The notes under the pieces are model-generated. The model ran no database searches. It was given only the letters and a program-made list of their open reading frames with translations, and was not told the DNA's origin. Shown here piece by piece: positions 19,330-27,585 of a stretch of 39,288 nt of DNA. Source of the DNA: Methanocalculus sp. (lineage in GTDB: Archaea; Halobacteriota; Methanomicrobia; Methanomicrobiales; Methanocorpusculaceae). The stretch lies in the NCBI GenBank assembly GCA_013329165.1, contig DUKV01000059.1:1-39288 (forward strand), read 5' to 3'. The translations under genes were made by a program, and so were the position numbers. How positions within the stretch are numbered: position 1 is the first letter of the stretch; each line of letters begins with the position of its first letter.

Positions 19330-19360
19330 TCTGGTGGGAGCATTATTATCGGGGGATCGA

Positions 19361-20215
19361 TCAGATCCCCTGCTCATACTGCCTGAGGGTGATCGTGATC
19401 GTGCGGCTCTCCGGGGAGAGTACGATCTGATCATAGCTCCAGGCTGATCTCGTTGCATCGGCGAGGATAACGCCGATCAGTCCGCAGACGGCGCACGGAA
19501 ACATCGTGCAGCACTTCGGTGATTCAGCCCGGGTTATCATGCACTCTCCAAAGAGATGATACCCGGTGATCTCCAGTACCAGATCGTCCCCCTCAATCGA
19601 GGTTGTCACCGTCTCAGCGAGTTCGCAGGCAACCGTCACCACCTCGCGGAAGGCGGAGAGCGATCCTTCGATACCCTCCGGAGTGGTAAGTCCGTACTCT
19701 TCACGGAGGTGATGCCAGAGCAGAAGAGCCGGAGGAGGTATGGCCACCCCGACTGATCCCTCATGGAGGACAAGGGAGGTATCCACAGCTCCAGCCGGTA
19801 TTCTGCCAGCACCTGAGGTATTGAACTGGATGATACTCTCACCCTCCGGCAGGATGACCGCATCGCCATCCACCCCGAGATCAGCGGTGATCCGGGCCAG
19901 CCCGATCCGGCACCCGGGAGTCAGCCGCCCGGCGATATCCGGAGCCACCGTCCCGCCCCGGTGAAAGGTCAGGAGGAAGAGGCCTGCAATGAAACAGGCA
20001 AATCCGCAGAGTACCAGGGTGGCACTGGTCATATCTGCGCGATCGGTGAAGAAGACGAGACCGAGGGCAGCGGCCGCTGCGATGAAGAGTGCGAGCGATG
20101 CCTTCGCCTCATCAGAATCCCCGGGATGCCGGACGATCCGGATCAGATCTCTCAACTGATCTGATAGGTATAATGCGAATCCCTGGAGATGCTCGTGGAG
20201 ATCTGGTGACTTCAT
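19361..20215 (-). CDS. Membrane protein of unknown family, last gene of the MoxR/DUF58 operon
   Basis: A 284-residue protein with a basic/acidic N-terminal helix (about 1-38), two membrane helices (about 42-57 and 66-84), then a soluble domain of about 190 residues. Near the C-terminus is a cysteine cluster (ECMITR, then CC, PC and C within some 20 residues, followed by GLIGVILAD), which could bind metal and faintly recalls the Cys-rich end of V4R domains; I do not assign a family. Its ATG overlaps the stop of the gene before it (ATGA), so it is probably co-translated with the operon. The side of the membrane on which the soluble part lies cannot be decided here. Confidence 0.75.
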   Translation of the reverse strand: MKSPDLHEHLQGFALYLSDQLRDLIRIVRHPGDSDEAKASLALFIAAAAALGLVFFTDRADMTSATLVLCGFACFIAGLFLLTFHRGGTVAPDIAGRLTPGCRIGLARITADLGVDGDAVILPEGESIIQFNTSGAGRIPAGAVDTSLVLHEGSVGVAIPPPALLLWHHLREEYGLTTPEGIEGSLSAFREVVTVACELAETVTTSIEGDDLVLEITGYHLFGECMITRAESPKCCTMFPCAVCGLIGVILADATRSAWSYDQIVLSPESRTITITLRQYEQGI

Positions 20216-20658
20216 GCCTGACCACCCCTGACTCTGCGGTGCAGGGAATATTCATAAAGATACAGACTTCCGCCTGCAATTCCTGATCCGGTGATGACTA
20301 TGAGCGCAGCGATGAATGGATCAATGGTTGGTACAATGAGCAGGATCAGCAGAAGGCCGGCGATCAACAGAACAAGAGAGAGGTACCGGTCTCCTGAGAA
20401 GAAGAGATCTGATCCGAATGCTGATGCAATCAGGAGGAGCATCAGGATGCCCGGGAGGATCGGGGAGAGGTACCCTGCGGCAACCACACAGGGCACCCCC
20501 AGGCAGAATTCAGGAACCGCTCCAACCCCGGATCGCTTCGAATATATCATCCCTGATAACGCAACCGGCCAGGCTATCCAGAGGAGAGGATCGAGGAAGA
20601 TGAGGGCGGCACCGGAGATGCCGAGGAAGATACCACGGAGGACCAATGCTCTCTCCAT
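20212..20658 (-). CDS. Small polytopic membrane protein
   Basis: A 148-residue hydrophobic protein with about four membrane helices (GIFLGISGAALIFL; VPCVVAAGYLSPILPGILML; YLSLVLLIAGLLLILLIV; FIAALIVITGSGIAGG) and a basic C-terminus. No family recognised. It starts one base after the DUF58 gene ends, with an excellent AGGTGATC ribosome site, and overlaps the next gene by ATGA, so it is a fixed member of the operon. Confidence 0.8.
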   Translation of the reverse strand: MERALVLRGIFLGISGAALIFLDPLLWIAWPVALSGMIYSKRSGVGAVPEFCLGVPCVVAAGYLSPILPGILMLLLIASAFGSDLFFSGDRYLSLVLLIAGLLLILLIVPTIDPFIAALIVITGSGIAGGSLYLYEYSLHRRVRGGQA

Positions 20659-20659
20659 C

Positions 20660-21898
20660 TCAGATCACCTCGATGGTGTCGATCGGAAATGCGCCGGGAC
20701 GAATCGACGCAGCACTGTGTGCGGGAATTCTCAGGTGAACAGAGAGCCCGATCCGCTTTGCTGCCCGTGCCACCATGCCGAGATGGCTGGTATCGCCATC
20801 TGCTGCAGTGAAGAGTAACACAGCAGTGCCTTTTGTTCTGGCAAAGGCACGGATACATTCTGCTTCAAAAGAGGGGATACCACGGTTCTGGATCACCGCA
20901 TCATACCATCTGTGCAGCGGTGATCCCGCCGGGAGGGAGAGCTTCACTCTCCGTGCATCGTTCTCCGAGAGATAGTGGTAGAACTGGTTCCAACGGGCAG
21001 ATGGAGGGAGATCGCGGATCGCCGCCAGTACCCGGGACGCCTGTCGTTCATCCGGGAGAAACCGGATCACATTCCCTCCTGCAATCGCGAGCAGCGAGAC
21101 CGAATGGGAAGTCTTCAGTGAATCTTCGGCAGCACCGGCGGCAAATCCGATCAGTTGTTCGGCCAGGCCGGAGTCAGGAGGTATATCAAGGACCACCACC
21201 GGGATCTCACCTGCCTGTGCATATACCTCGCGGATGGTGAGCCGTTTTGTCTTCGCTGTTATCTTCCAGTCTATCTGGCGTGGATCATCTCCGGGCATAT
21301 ATTCACGAAATGATCTCACAACGGTTCCTGATGGTGAGATGAGCCTGCGTGAGGTTGATTCTCCATATCCCAGGGATTCTCCCTCAAGGACAACCCGTGA
21401 ACCGCGTGGCTGGACCTGAACCTCCGGCATACAATCTTCCGGGCGGGTGAAGATGATAGCTGTCGAGAAGAAGCGATTCACCATCTCAACAGTTGCACCG
21501 AAAAATGAGATGGAGCCACGGGCCCGTGCCTGTATCCGGTATGTGAGATCTGTTGCATCGCGAAAATCAAACTCCGGATGATTGTCGGGAACCTCAAAGC
21601 CGGGACCCGGCATGTCACGTATCGAGATGAGATATCCATCCGGCAGATCCAGGTCTGCGGAGAGGGTGACCGTAATGGTTCCATATTGCCGGACAATGTG
21701 GTTATCACACTCCCGTTTCAGATGGAATGTTCCAATCACCTGGTTTTCGGCTTTTTGGAAGATGATGGCACGGGAGAAGAGGAAGAGCAGGATGACCGAT
21801 CCCGCGACCACCCCCGGCATACTCCCCATCGCCCCACCACCGATGACGGTGAGGATGCCGGCTGCCAGTATCGCGCGGGAGAGTGGGCTCGGCTGCAC
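20660..21898 (-). CDS. DUF58 family protein (von Willebrand A-like), partner of MoxR ATPase
   Basis: About 412 residues. Two membrane helices near the N-terminus are followed by a beta-rich region and the DUF58 signature around residue 210 (REYMPGDDPRQIDWKITAKT), then a VWA-like fold with a degenerate metal site (VVVLDIPPDSG rather than DxSxS). DUF58 proteins are nearly always encoded beside MoxR-type AAA+ ATPases, as here, and are thought to work with them in assembling or activating membrane or secreted complexes. A GTG at 21898, just past the MoxR stop and seven bases after GAGGTG, is chosen as start; the ATG at 21931 would overlap the MoxR gene and lacks a ribosome site. Confidence 0.88.
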   Translation of the reverse strand: MQPSPLSRAILAAGILTVIGGGAMGSMPGVVAGSVILLFLFSRAIIFQKAENQVIGTFHLKRECDNHIVRQYGTITVTLSADLDLPDGYLISIRDMPGPGFEVPDNHPEFDFRDATDLTYRIQARARGSISFFGATVEMVNRFFSTAIIFTRPEDCMPEVQVQPRGSRVVLEGESLGYGESTSRRLISPSGTVVRSFREYMPGDDPRQIDWKITAKTKRLTIREVYAQAGEIPVVVLDIPPDSGLAEQLIGFAAGAAEDSLKTSHSVSLLAIAGGNVIRFLPDERQASRVLAAIRDLPPSARWNQFYHYLSENDARRVKLSLPAGSPLHRWYDAVIQNRGIPSFEAECIRAFARTKGTAVLLFTAADGDTSHLGMVARAAKRIGLSVHLRIPAHSAASIRPGAFPIDTIEVI

Positions 21899-21899
21899 C

Positions 21900-22865
21900 T
21901 CAGGGCACCTCGACTGACCGGATAATCTCATTGATGACCGTTTCCAGATTAACCCCGGCGATCTCGGCTTCCCGGCGCAGTATCAGCCGGTGATGAAGCA
22001 CATGGAATGCAATCCCCCTCACATCATCGGGGGTTACAAAGCTCCTCCCATTGAGTGCAGCGACTGCCTTGCTCCCTTTATAGAATGCAATCGATGCCCG
22101 GGTGCTTGCCCCCAGACCGATATCCCCGTTCTGTCTCGTTGCAACAACCAGATCCCTGATGTACATCGCAACCCGCTCCTCGATGTGAATGGATTCCACA
22201 CAGTTCCGAAGCGAGATGAGATCGACACCTTCTTTGTGCTGATCGAGTGCTGTTGCATAGGTATCCCAGTTCAGTTTTCCCGAGTCCAGGCGCCTGAGCA
22301 CTTCCAGTTCATCCTCGGAATTGAGGTACCCGGAGATGAAGCTGTACATAAACCGGTCTTTCTGCGCCTCGATGAGCGGGAACGTCCCTTCAAATTCATA
22401 TGGATTCTGGGTTGCCATCACAAAGAACGGGTTCGGCAGGGGGTGGGTTTCGCCTTCTATTGTCACCTGCCGCTCGCTCATCACCTCGATGAACGCACTC
22501 TGGGTTCTCGGATTCAGCCTGTTTAACTCATCGATCAAGAGAATATTCGAAAAGATCGGCCCTTTCCTGAGTACAAACTCTCCCTGTGACTGATCATAGA
22601 TCCGAAGGCCGAGGATGTCGGCCGGCTGTGTATCGACTGCACACTGGACACGGGAGAATGTATACCCGAGAATCTTGGCAAATGCCTTCACAATCGTCGT
22701 CTTCGCGGTCCCCGGAACCCCCTGGATCAGCATATGCCCATCAGAGAGGAGTGCTATTGTGATCAGTTTTGTTAAATCATCTTTTCCAACAAGGTACTGA
22801 TTGATGAGTGATCTGATCTCCTCAACTTTCCGGGGAATGTCTGGTATGGCTGTATCGGGCGTCAT
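21900..22865 (-). CDS. MoxR-family AAA+ ATPase
   Basis: A 321-residue cytoplasmic ATPase. Walker A is GVPGTAKT (49-56), Walker B LLIDE (109-113) followed by LNR, sensor 1 is in ATQNP (151-155), and an arginine-finger region follows (DRFMYSF). The C-terminal lid helices (ASTRASIAFYKGSKAVAALNGR, ending DDVRGIAFHVLHHRL) are typical of MoxR. MoxR proteins are chaperone-like ATPases acting with DUF58/VWA partners. It has a GGA-containing ribosome site (AAGGA) and lies nine bases after the DUF4350-like gene. Among the genes of this operon it is the one with the clearest biochemical activity. Confidence 0.95.
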   Translation of the reverse strand: MTPDTAIPDIPRKVEEIRSLINQYLVGKDDLTKLITIALLSDGHMLIQGVPGTAKTTIVKAFAKILGYTFSRVQCAVDTQPADILGLRIYDQSQGEFVLRKGPIFSNILLIDELNRLNPRTQSAFIEVMSERQVTIEGETHPLPNPFFVMATQNPYEFEGTFPLIEAQKDRFMYSFISGYLNSEDELEVLRRLDSGKLNWDTYATALDQHKEGVDLISLRNCVESIHIEERVAMYIRDLVVATRQNGDIGLGASTRASIAFYKGSKAVAALNGRSFVTPDDVRGIAFHVLHHRLILRREAEIAGVNLETVINEIIRSVEVP

Positions 22866-22874
22866 GGTTTATCC

Positions 22875-23738
22875 TTAAAGAATCTGTTTTCTGAATGCGA
22901 CGATGACAAAGACCATCAGGAGAAGTATGGCAATGATGGTACTTATTGGTGCGGATTTGACCTTATGGATGATATATGCGGGCCCTTCGGCATCGGCAGT
23001 TTTGCCATAAACTGCATCCACACTCACGGTCCCGTTGGTATCAAGCATATTTTCAAGGAACTGTCTATTGTCATGGAGCTGTCTGACCTCCTGCATCGTT
23101 GTGGCAAAGAGGCTTGCATCGGCGATCAGGATTATTTCTCCCGGATCTACTTCTTCACGGGCGATCAGCGTGTATCTGCCGAGCGATGCCCCGGCCCCGG
23201 GCCTGCCGGATCCTGTGGTGTCTGTCCATGAGAGGACTGATGTCGTGACAAGCGGTGTTCCGCCGGTGATCGAGGATGGCCTGTTGAAGGTGAGGGTTGA
23301 GATGCCGTCAAGGAGTGTGTGGTTTCCCGAAACTGTGGCAATGATCGTCCGTGTCGAGGCAAATTCCATATCAAGACTCGAAACATTGCCGGGTACTATC
23401 TGCATGCGGGATCCCAGTGCCTCGAGGAGCTGGTTTGCGTCTCCCTCTTCATCTGCAATGATGACCGATCCGCCGTTCTGCAGTACCTGCTCTGCAATAC
23501 CGGATGGGGATGCATCTTTTGGAGCGATAATGATGTAGCGGTCTGCGGGATCGGGTTCGTTTGTACCTGGTGTGAGGATCTCCGCATCCATGCTCCCGGC
23601 GAGTGAGTAGAAGGCGGCTGTTCCTGACCATCCCGGATTAAAACGTGAGAGATCGGTTGTGGTGGTCTGGAGGTGGGCACCTGCTGCTCCCAGGGTGAGG
23701 AGGATGAGGATGATTGCGATCAAGATCGCCGGTCTCAC
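22875..23738 (-). CDS. DUF4350-like membrane protein
   Basis: A protein of about 287 residues with one N-terminal and one C-terminal membrane helix and an extracytoplasmic domain between them. The core (YSLAGSMDAEIL, then GGSVIIADEEGDANQLLEALG) matches DUF4350-type, GATase-like proteins that occur in MoxR/DUF58 operons. The GTG at 23738 is the start: it overlaps the upstream stop (GTGA) and follows GGGAGGATC at ideal spacing. Translation from further upstream would put a polar tail before the first helix. Confidence 0.8.
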   Translation of the reverse strand: MRPAILIAIILILLTLGAAGAHLQTTTTDLSRFNPGWSGTAAFYSLAGSMDAEILTPGTNEPDPADRYIIIAPKDASPSGIAEQVLQNGGSVIIADEEGDANQLLEALGSRMQIVPGNVSSLDMEFASTRTIIATVSGNHTLLDGISTLTFNRPSSITGGTPLVTTSVLSWTDTTGSGRPGAGASLGRYTLIAREEVDPGEIILIADASLFATTMQEVRQLHDNRQFLENMLDTNGTVSVDAVYGKTADAEGPAYIIHKVKSAPISTIIAILLLMVFVIVAFRKQIL

Positions 23739-25474
23739 GCGTGATCCTCCCGCAGACGCTGGTAGGTATCCACACACCATTGCCGTGTCTCTGCGTCAGG
23801 GATCTGCCCTCCATATAGCACCAGTTCATAGGCTGCGAGCCATGCATGGAGGTCTGTATCTCCGGATCTCCTCTGCCGGATATCGCCGGCCGTTGCTGTC
23901 AGCGGAGTGTCGATACCCGTCTCTTTTGCGAGCCCCAGGAAGAGGGATCTCAGGGCCGCCGGGTAGTCGGACTCTTCCAGTGCATGGTACGTGGAGAGCG
24001 TGGTGTCTGTCGATGGATCGAATTCTTCGGGTATGGGGGGTGTCTCCTCTTCTCTCTCTTCGATTGATTCTGCAATTATCTCTGGTGGATCATCGATCAC
24101 CGGAATGGTCTCTCTGGTGACGGTCCCTGATCGTCTCCGCAGATACCATACTCCTCCTGCACCGATGACTATCAGCACAACTGCGCTCAGGAAGATTGCG
24201 ATGTAGTCTTCCAGACTTCGTGCTTCCTCAGGTGGATCCACTATGATCAGGAGCTCTTCACTCTCTCCACGAAGCAGCGGATAGGCGGTATCGTCAAAGA
24301 TGGCGGTGATATGGTGTTCGCCTTCTGCGAGTTTGAGATCGGCGGTATATGATCCATCGGGTGTGGTTTTTGGGGTTGCTATCTGGCGGCCTGCCGAGAG
24401 GATCCGGATCGGGGCTCCTGACACCGGGATATCATCTGCAAGCAGCCGGCCGGTGATGTTCCGGCTGCCTGACTGGGTTAAAGAGAGTGTTGTGTTTCTG
24501 CTGATCACCCGGAAGCTCACCACATCAGAGAATTTTCCGTCTGATGTTGCATAGAGGGTATGCATGCCGGATCCGATCTTTTTGATCTGCTCCCTGTGCA
24601 GGAATGTTCCCTCTGCGGTGGCTGTCAGGTTTTTGTATATTCTGCTGTCGAGATAGAGCGAGACGACGCGTTGATCTGTTCCGGAGATTCTGCCTGAGAT
24701 GTTCAGGGTATCACCATAGCGTACCTCTGCGGGCTCAAGTCCAAGTGTTATGTGAAGATCTGATCTGGGAGCAACCTCCCTCTGTATCACAGCAGACCGC
24801 TCCTCCTGCTCCTCCTCGACACTTTTACTGATAGTTCTGGTCCCCTCGACACTCTCCTCATATGCCTCGGTCTCCACCTCAAACTGCCTGGAGACACCGA
24901 CCATCTCCTCGCTCCGGCTCTCATATGATGCCACCGTCTCTTTGATCTTTGATTTGAGGGCTTCGCCTTCGTACATCACCGAATAGAGCATATCCGGATT
25001 ATCGGCATCGCGGTACTCGATCTCAAGCTGCTCCAGTTCAGAGAAGCGCCGGGTATCATTAAAGAGTTCGAGGAGATCCTCTTTATTCTGGGCATTCAGC
25101 CGCCGCCATTCCTCGAGATCAGACTGCGACATATCAAGACGGACAACCAGGTTATCGAACTGGCGTGACTGTGCGAGATACTCATCGAGATCACGTTCGG
25201 CAGAACTGAAATCCTTTAATTCCAGGTTCAGGACAAGTGTCCCCGAACTTGAAAAGATCTCGTCCATCAGGGGGAGGATGACACCCGAGTTATCCTGGGT
25301 TGCCTGTCTGAGGACAGATACCCGGTCATGGAGATCTGTCTCTGCATCCATCTCCGGAGTATAGAGGGCCGGGGCTGCTGTATGGGGGAGTATCAGGAGA
25401 AGGCAGATGAATGCCGCCACTGCTATTGCCGGGAGTCTGAATGGAGTGGTTCTCTTCTGTTTTTTGTCATTCAT
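23735..25474 (-). CDS. Coiled-coil/Ig membrane protein with C-terminal DUF4129 domain
   Basis: A 579-residue protein: signal or anchor helix (14-36), a long, charged, largely helical extracytoplasmic region with coiled-coil character (about 85-235), an Ig-like domain (about 240-330), a carboxypeptidase-regulatory-like beta domain (about 335-412), a membrane helix (424-445), and a cytoplasmic tail whose end (about 495-575; DYPAALRSLFLGLAKETG, AYELVLYGG) matches DUF4129. DUF4129 commonly sits on transglutaminase-like proteins in MoxR operons; here the transglutaminase domain is absent and coiled-coil plus Ig domains take its place. Starts by ATGA overlap with the upstream gene. Confidence 0.82.
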   Translation of the reverse strand: MNDKKQKRTTPFRLPAIAVAAFICLLLILPHTAAPALYTPEMDAETDLHDRVSVLRQATQDNSGVILPLMDEIFSSSGTLVLNLELKDFSSAERDLDEYLAQSRQFDNLVVRLDMSQSDLEEWRRLNAQNKEDLLELFNDTRRFSELEQLEIEYRDADNPDMLYSVMYEGEALKSKIKETVASYESRSEEMVGVSRQFEVETEAYEESVEGTRTISKSVEEEQEERSAVIQREVAPRSDLHITLGLEPAEVRYGDTLNISGRISGTDQRVVSLYLDSRIYKNLTATAEGTFLHREQIKKIGSGMHTLYATSDGKFSDVVSFRVISRNTTLSLTQSGSRNITGRLLADDIPVSGAPIRILSAGRQIATPKTTPDGSYTADLKLAEGEHHITAIFDDTAYPLLRGESEELLIIVDPPEEARSLEDYIAIFLSAVVLIVIGAGGVWYLRRRSGTVTRETIPVIDDPPEIIAESIEEREEETPPIPEEFDPSTDTTLSTYHALEESDYPAALRSLFLGLAKETGIDTPLTATAGDIRQRRSGDTDLHAWLAAYELVLYGGQIPDAETRQWCVDTYQRLREDHA

Positions 25475-25737
25475 GAGCTGAGGATCTCCAGGACTTTCTG
25501 AGCAACGATTGCGCCGAAGAGGATGACACCTGCTGCGATTATATACCGAAATCTGCCCAGAAACCGTGGGCGTATATGGACGGGTTCGGCAAGCTCCGCG
25601 ATCACCAGCATGCCGATGAGCGTGAGGACAAAGACGATCTCAAGATCCGGGGTTTCTGCCAGGATCATGAAGAAGATCACAATCACCATCCAGATGGTAA
25701 TGGCAACTGCTGCGAGGTGCTTTGATCTGATCGGCAT
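25471..25737 (-). CDS. Small three-helix membrane protein, first gene of the operon
   Basis: 88 residues with three membrane helices (LAAVAITIWMVIVIFFMIL; IVFVLTLIGMLVIAELA; YIIAAGVILFGAIVAQ). Family unknown. Start ATG at 25737, nine bases after AGGTA. It heads the minus-strand operon running down to 19361, and the DUF4129 gene overlaps its stop (ATGA). It is divergent from 25812-26315. Confidence 0.75.
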   Translation of the reverse strand: MPIRSKHLAAVAITIWMVIVIFFMILAETPDLEIVFVLTLIGMLVIAELAEPVHIRPRFLGRFRYIIAAGVILFGAIVAQKVLEILSS

Positions 25738-25780
25738 GGTTGATAGTACCTGTATCGAAGATGATCTATTTGCCACCCAA

Positions 25781-25791
25781 TACTATAATAC
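25781..25791 (+). promoter_or_regulatory. TATA-like box for the divergent small secreted protein gene
   Basis: TACTATAATAC lies about 25 bases upstream of the ATG at 25812, the spacing expected for an archaeal promoter of a leaderless or nearly leaderless message. No ribosome site precedes that ATG, which agrees. Confidence 0.4.
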
Positions 25792-25811
25792 CCTGCGACA
25801 CAATCATAGAA

Positions 25812-26315
25812 ATGATTGCTATGAGATCAATTCCATTGATACTATTGCTGCTTATCCTGTCACTGGTAATGCCGGCAGGTGCCTTTACTGCAGATGATCT
25901 TGCGCTCACTATCCAGGAGAACGGTGATGCCGAGATCAGGTTCGAGTACACACTCAACTGGATGGAGCGGTTTGCGGTCTTCTTACGGATCGCTGATCCG
26001 GCCGACGAGTTCAGATCAGCGCTTGAACGTGCCTACAAGAAGCCGGTTGAAGTGCAGTCCGTAAGTTCCGGAAGCGCCGTATTCCGGGTCGGGGGGCTGG
26101 CGTCTCTCAAAGAGTCTGATGAGGGTCTTCGGTATTCTGTTCCTGCCCTTGACTTCTCTTATGCAGTAGTTGAACTGGAGAAGTACTGGTTTGCACCGCT
26201 TGTACAGGTCGATCTGACACCTGATCTCACCACCCTCACCTTCCCCGATGGCCATACCGAGTCATTTGTACAGGTCGCCGGTATTCCGGCAACCTCCCAT
26301 ACCATCTCTTTCTGA
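25812..26315 (+). CDS. Small secreted protein of unknown function
   Basis: 167 residues with a signal peptide (RSIPLILLLLILSLVMPAGA) and a single predicted mature domain of alpha/beta character (LTIQENGDAEIRFEYTL near its start). No family recognised. The ATG at 25812 is used because a TATA-like box sits about 25 bases upstream; ATG at 25821 is in frame and would also give a good signal peptide. Its position opposite the MoxR/DUF58 operon suggests, but does not prove, a shared envelope role. Confidence 0.75.
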   Translation: MIAMRSIPLILLLLILSLVMPAGAFTADDLALTIQENGDAEIRFEYTLNWMERFAVFLRIADPADEFRSALERAYKKPVEVQSVSSGSAVFRVGGLASLKESDEGLRYSVPALDFSYAVVELEKYWFAPLVQVDLTPDLTTLTFPDGHTESFVQVAGIPATSHTISF

Positions 26316-26814
26316 ATCCCCGATAATGTAGCTCTCCCCGGGTGATGTACTCTCTCCTCTCTCGTCTGCTTCCGAAGAAGACGGTCTCCGAATATACGCT
26401 GATAGAACCCTCTATCGAGGGAAGGAACCACACAGAGTCCCACCGCCCCGTTCCCGTCCGCAGGTGCTTCGCAGGGAGGTTGTCCTGGCTGGCCGCAGAT
26501 GCAGCGCGGGAGGGGGCGGGAAAGCTTCGGGGTCTGCCAGAAGCAGATACACCCCGATTCGCAGAATCGTCCTGACGGATTGCTCTTTTGAGCAAGGGTG
26601 TATCACCTCTGTCATCCTGATCCCTTCGCCAACCCGCCCCCCGATACCCGCGCCGCAGCTGCTTCAATCGTCTCTTCCAATCTGGGTGGTGCATCGGGAT
26701 CGATCCCCGTCGGGATGGCCGGTGGCGCGTCCCGCCGAAGCCTGGATCCGGCCTTTCTGATCTGGTGGAAGAAGAGCCAGTCTTAATGCCCTGTGCAGAC
26801 GATAGTCTGACTGG
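26316..26814. other. Gene-poor stretch, possibly a decayed gene
   Basis: No single convincing gene. On the plus strand three frames carry protein-like text in turn: 26345-26575 (begins MYSLLSRLLPKKT), part of 26464-26760, and 26592-26786 (contains GGASGSIPVGMAGGASRR, ends FLIWWKKSQS). They could be pieces of one gene broken by two frameshifts, but I recognise no family, so decay is only a suggestion. Confidence 0.25.
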
Positions 26815-27537
26815 ATGTTCTTCTTCTTTCATCTGCTTGTGGGTGTGGCAACCGGCCTCTTTCTCTCAGAGGTTCTACGATCGCGCCGCTGGTTTCTTCC
26901 GGTTGCAGTCGGGAGCATCCTCCCCGATCTGATCGACAAGCCACTCGGGCATATCATCTTTGCCGAAACGATCGGGAATGGGAGAATTATCGGGCATTCA
27001 CTTATATTTTTAGTAATTATTCTCATTCTGGCGTTTTTCCAGTGGAAATATAGGGGCTCTTTACTATGTTTTGGAGTTGGGATCGGGGTTCTCCTCCACC
27101 AGGTACTGGATTCCATGTGGAAGATTCCAAAGACCTGGTACTTCCCCCTCTATGGACCGTTTCCAATGGGTGATTACCATGCCTATTTCTCCGGCTCGTT
27201 CTGGCGCGAACTGACTTCCCCGCAGGAGTGGCTGGCGGTCGTTCTTTTGATCTGTATCGGTGTTCTGTTCCTTGGAGAGTGGTTTTCCGGATCACGTGCG
27301 TCCCTCTCATTCATCCCCCGGATCAGATGGCCCTGCATGACCGCTCTTGGGATGGTGACGATCGGGACTGGTATTTTTGTGCTCATTCGTCTGGAGTCGA
27401 TCGGATCCAGCCTCTTGTACCCCGTCGTCTCGGGTGGAGATCCCGTCATCTGTGCACTCGCTCTCATCTGGTGCGGGTTTGTCTTTCTCCTGCTGCCGCT
27501 TCTCCATCTCAGCCGGGGCGATGATCTCTCTGAGTGA
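26815..27537 (+). CDS. YdjM/DUF457-like membrane-bound putative metal-dependent hydrolase
   Basis: 240 residues with six or so membrane helices. The N-terminal half carries the spaced motifs of the YdjM family (PF04307): H in FHLLVGVATG, PDLID in GSILPDLIDKPLGH, GHSLIF, and HQVLDSMW. These His/Asp residues are thought to bind metal at the membrane; the substrate is unknown. The C-terminal third has extra helices (VTIGTGIFVLIRL; ALALIWCGFVFLLLPLL). It ends 48 bases before the epimerase gene on the same strand. Confidence 0.8.
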   Translation: MFFFFHLLVGVATGLFLSEVLRSRRWFLPVAVGSILPDLIDKPLGHIIFAETIGNGRIIGHSLIFLVIILILAFFQWKYRGSLLCFGVGIGVLLHQVLDSMWKIPKTWYFPLYGPFPMGDYHAYFSGSFWRELTSPQEWLAVVLLICIGVLFLGEWFSGSRASLSFIPRIRWPCMTALGMVTIGTGIFVLIRLESIGSSLLYPVVSGGDPVICALALIWCGFVFLLLPLLHLSRGDDLSE

Positions 27538-27585
27538 GGCGTGATTTCAGAGGGTTTTTCATAGACACAATCCTAATGGATCTCC

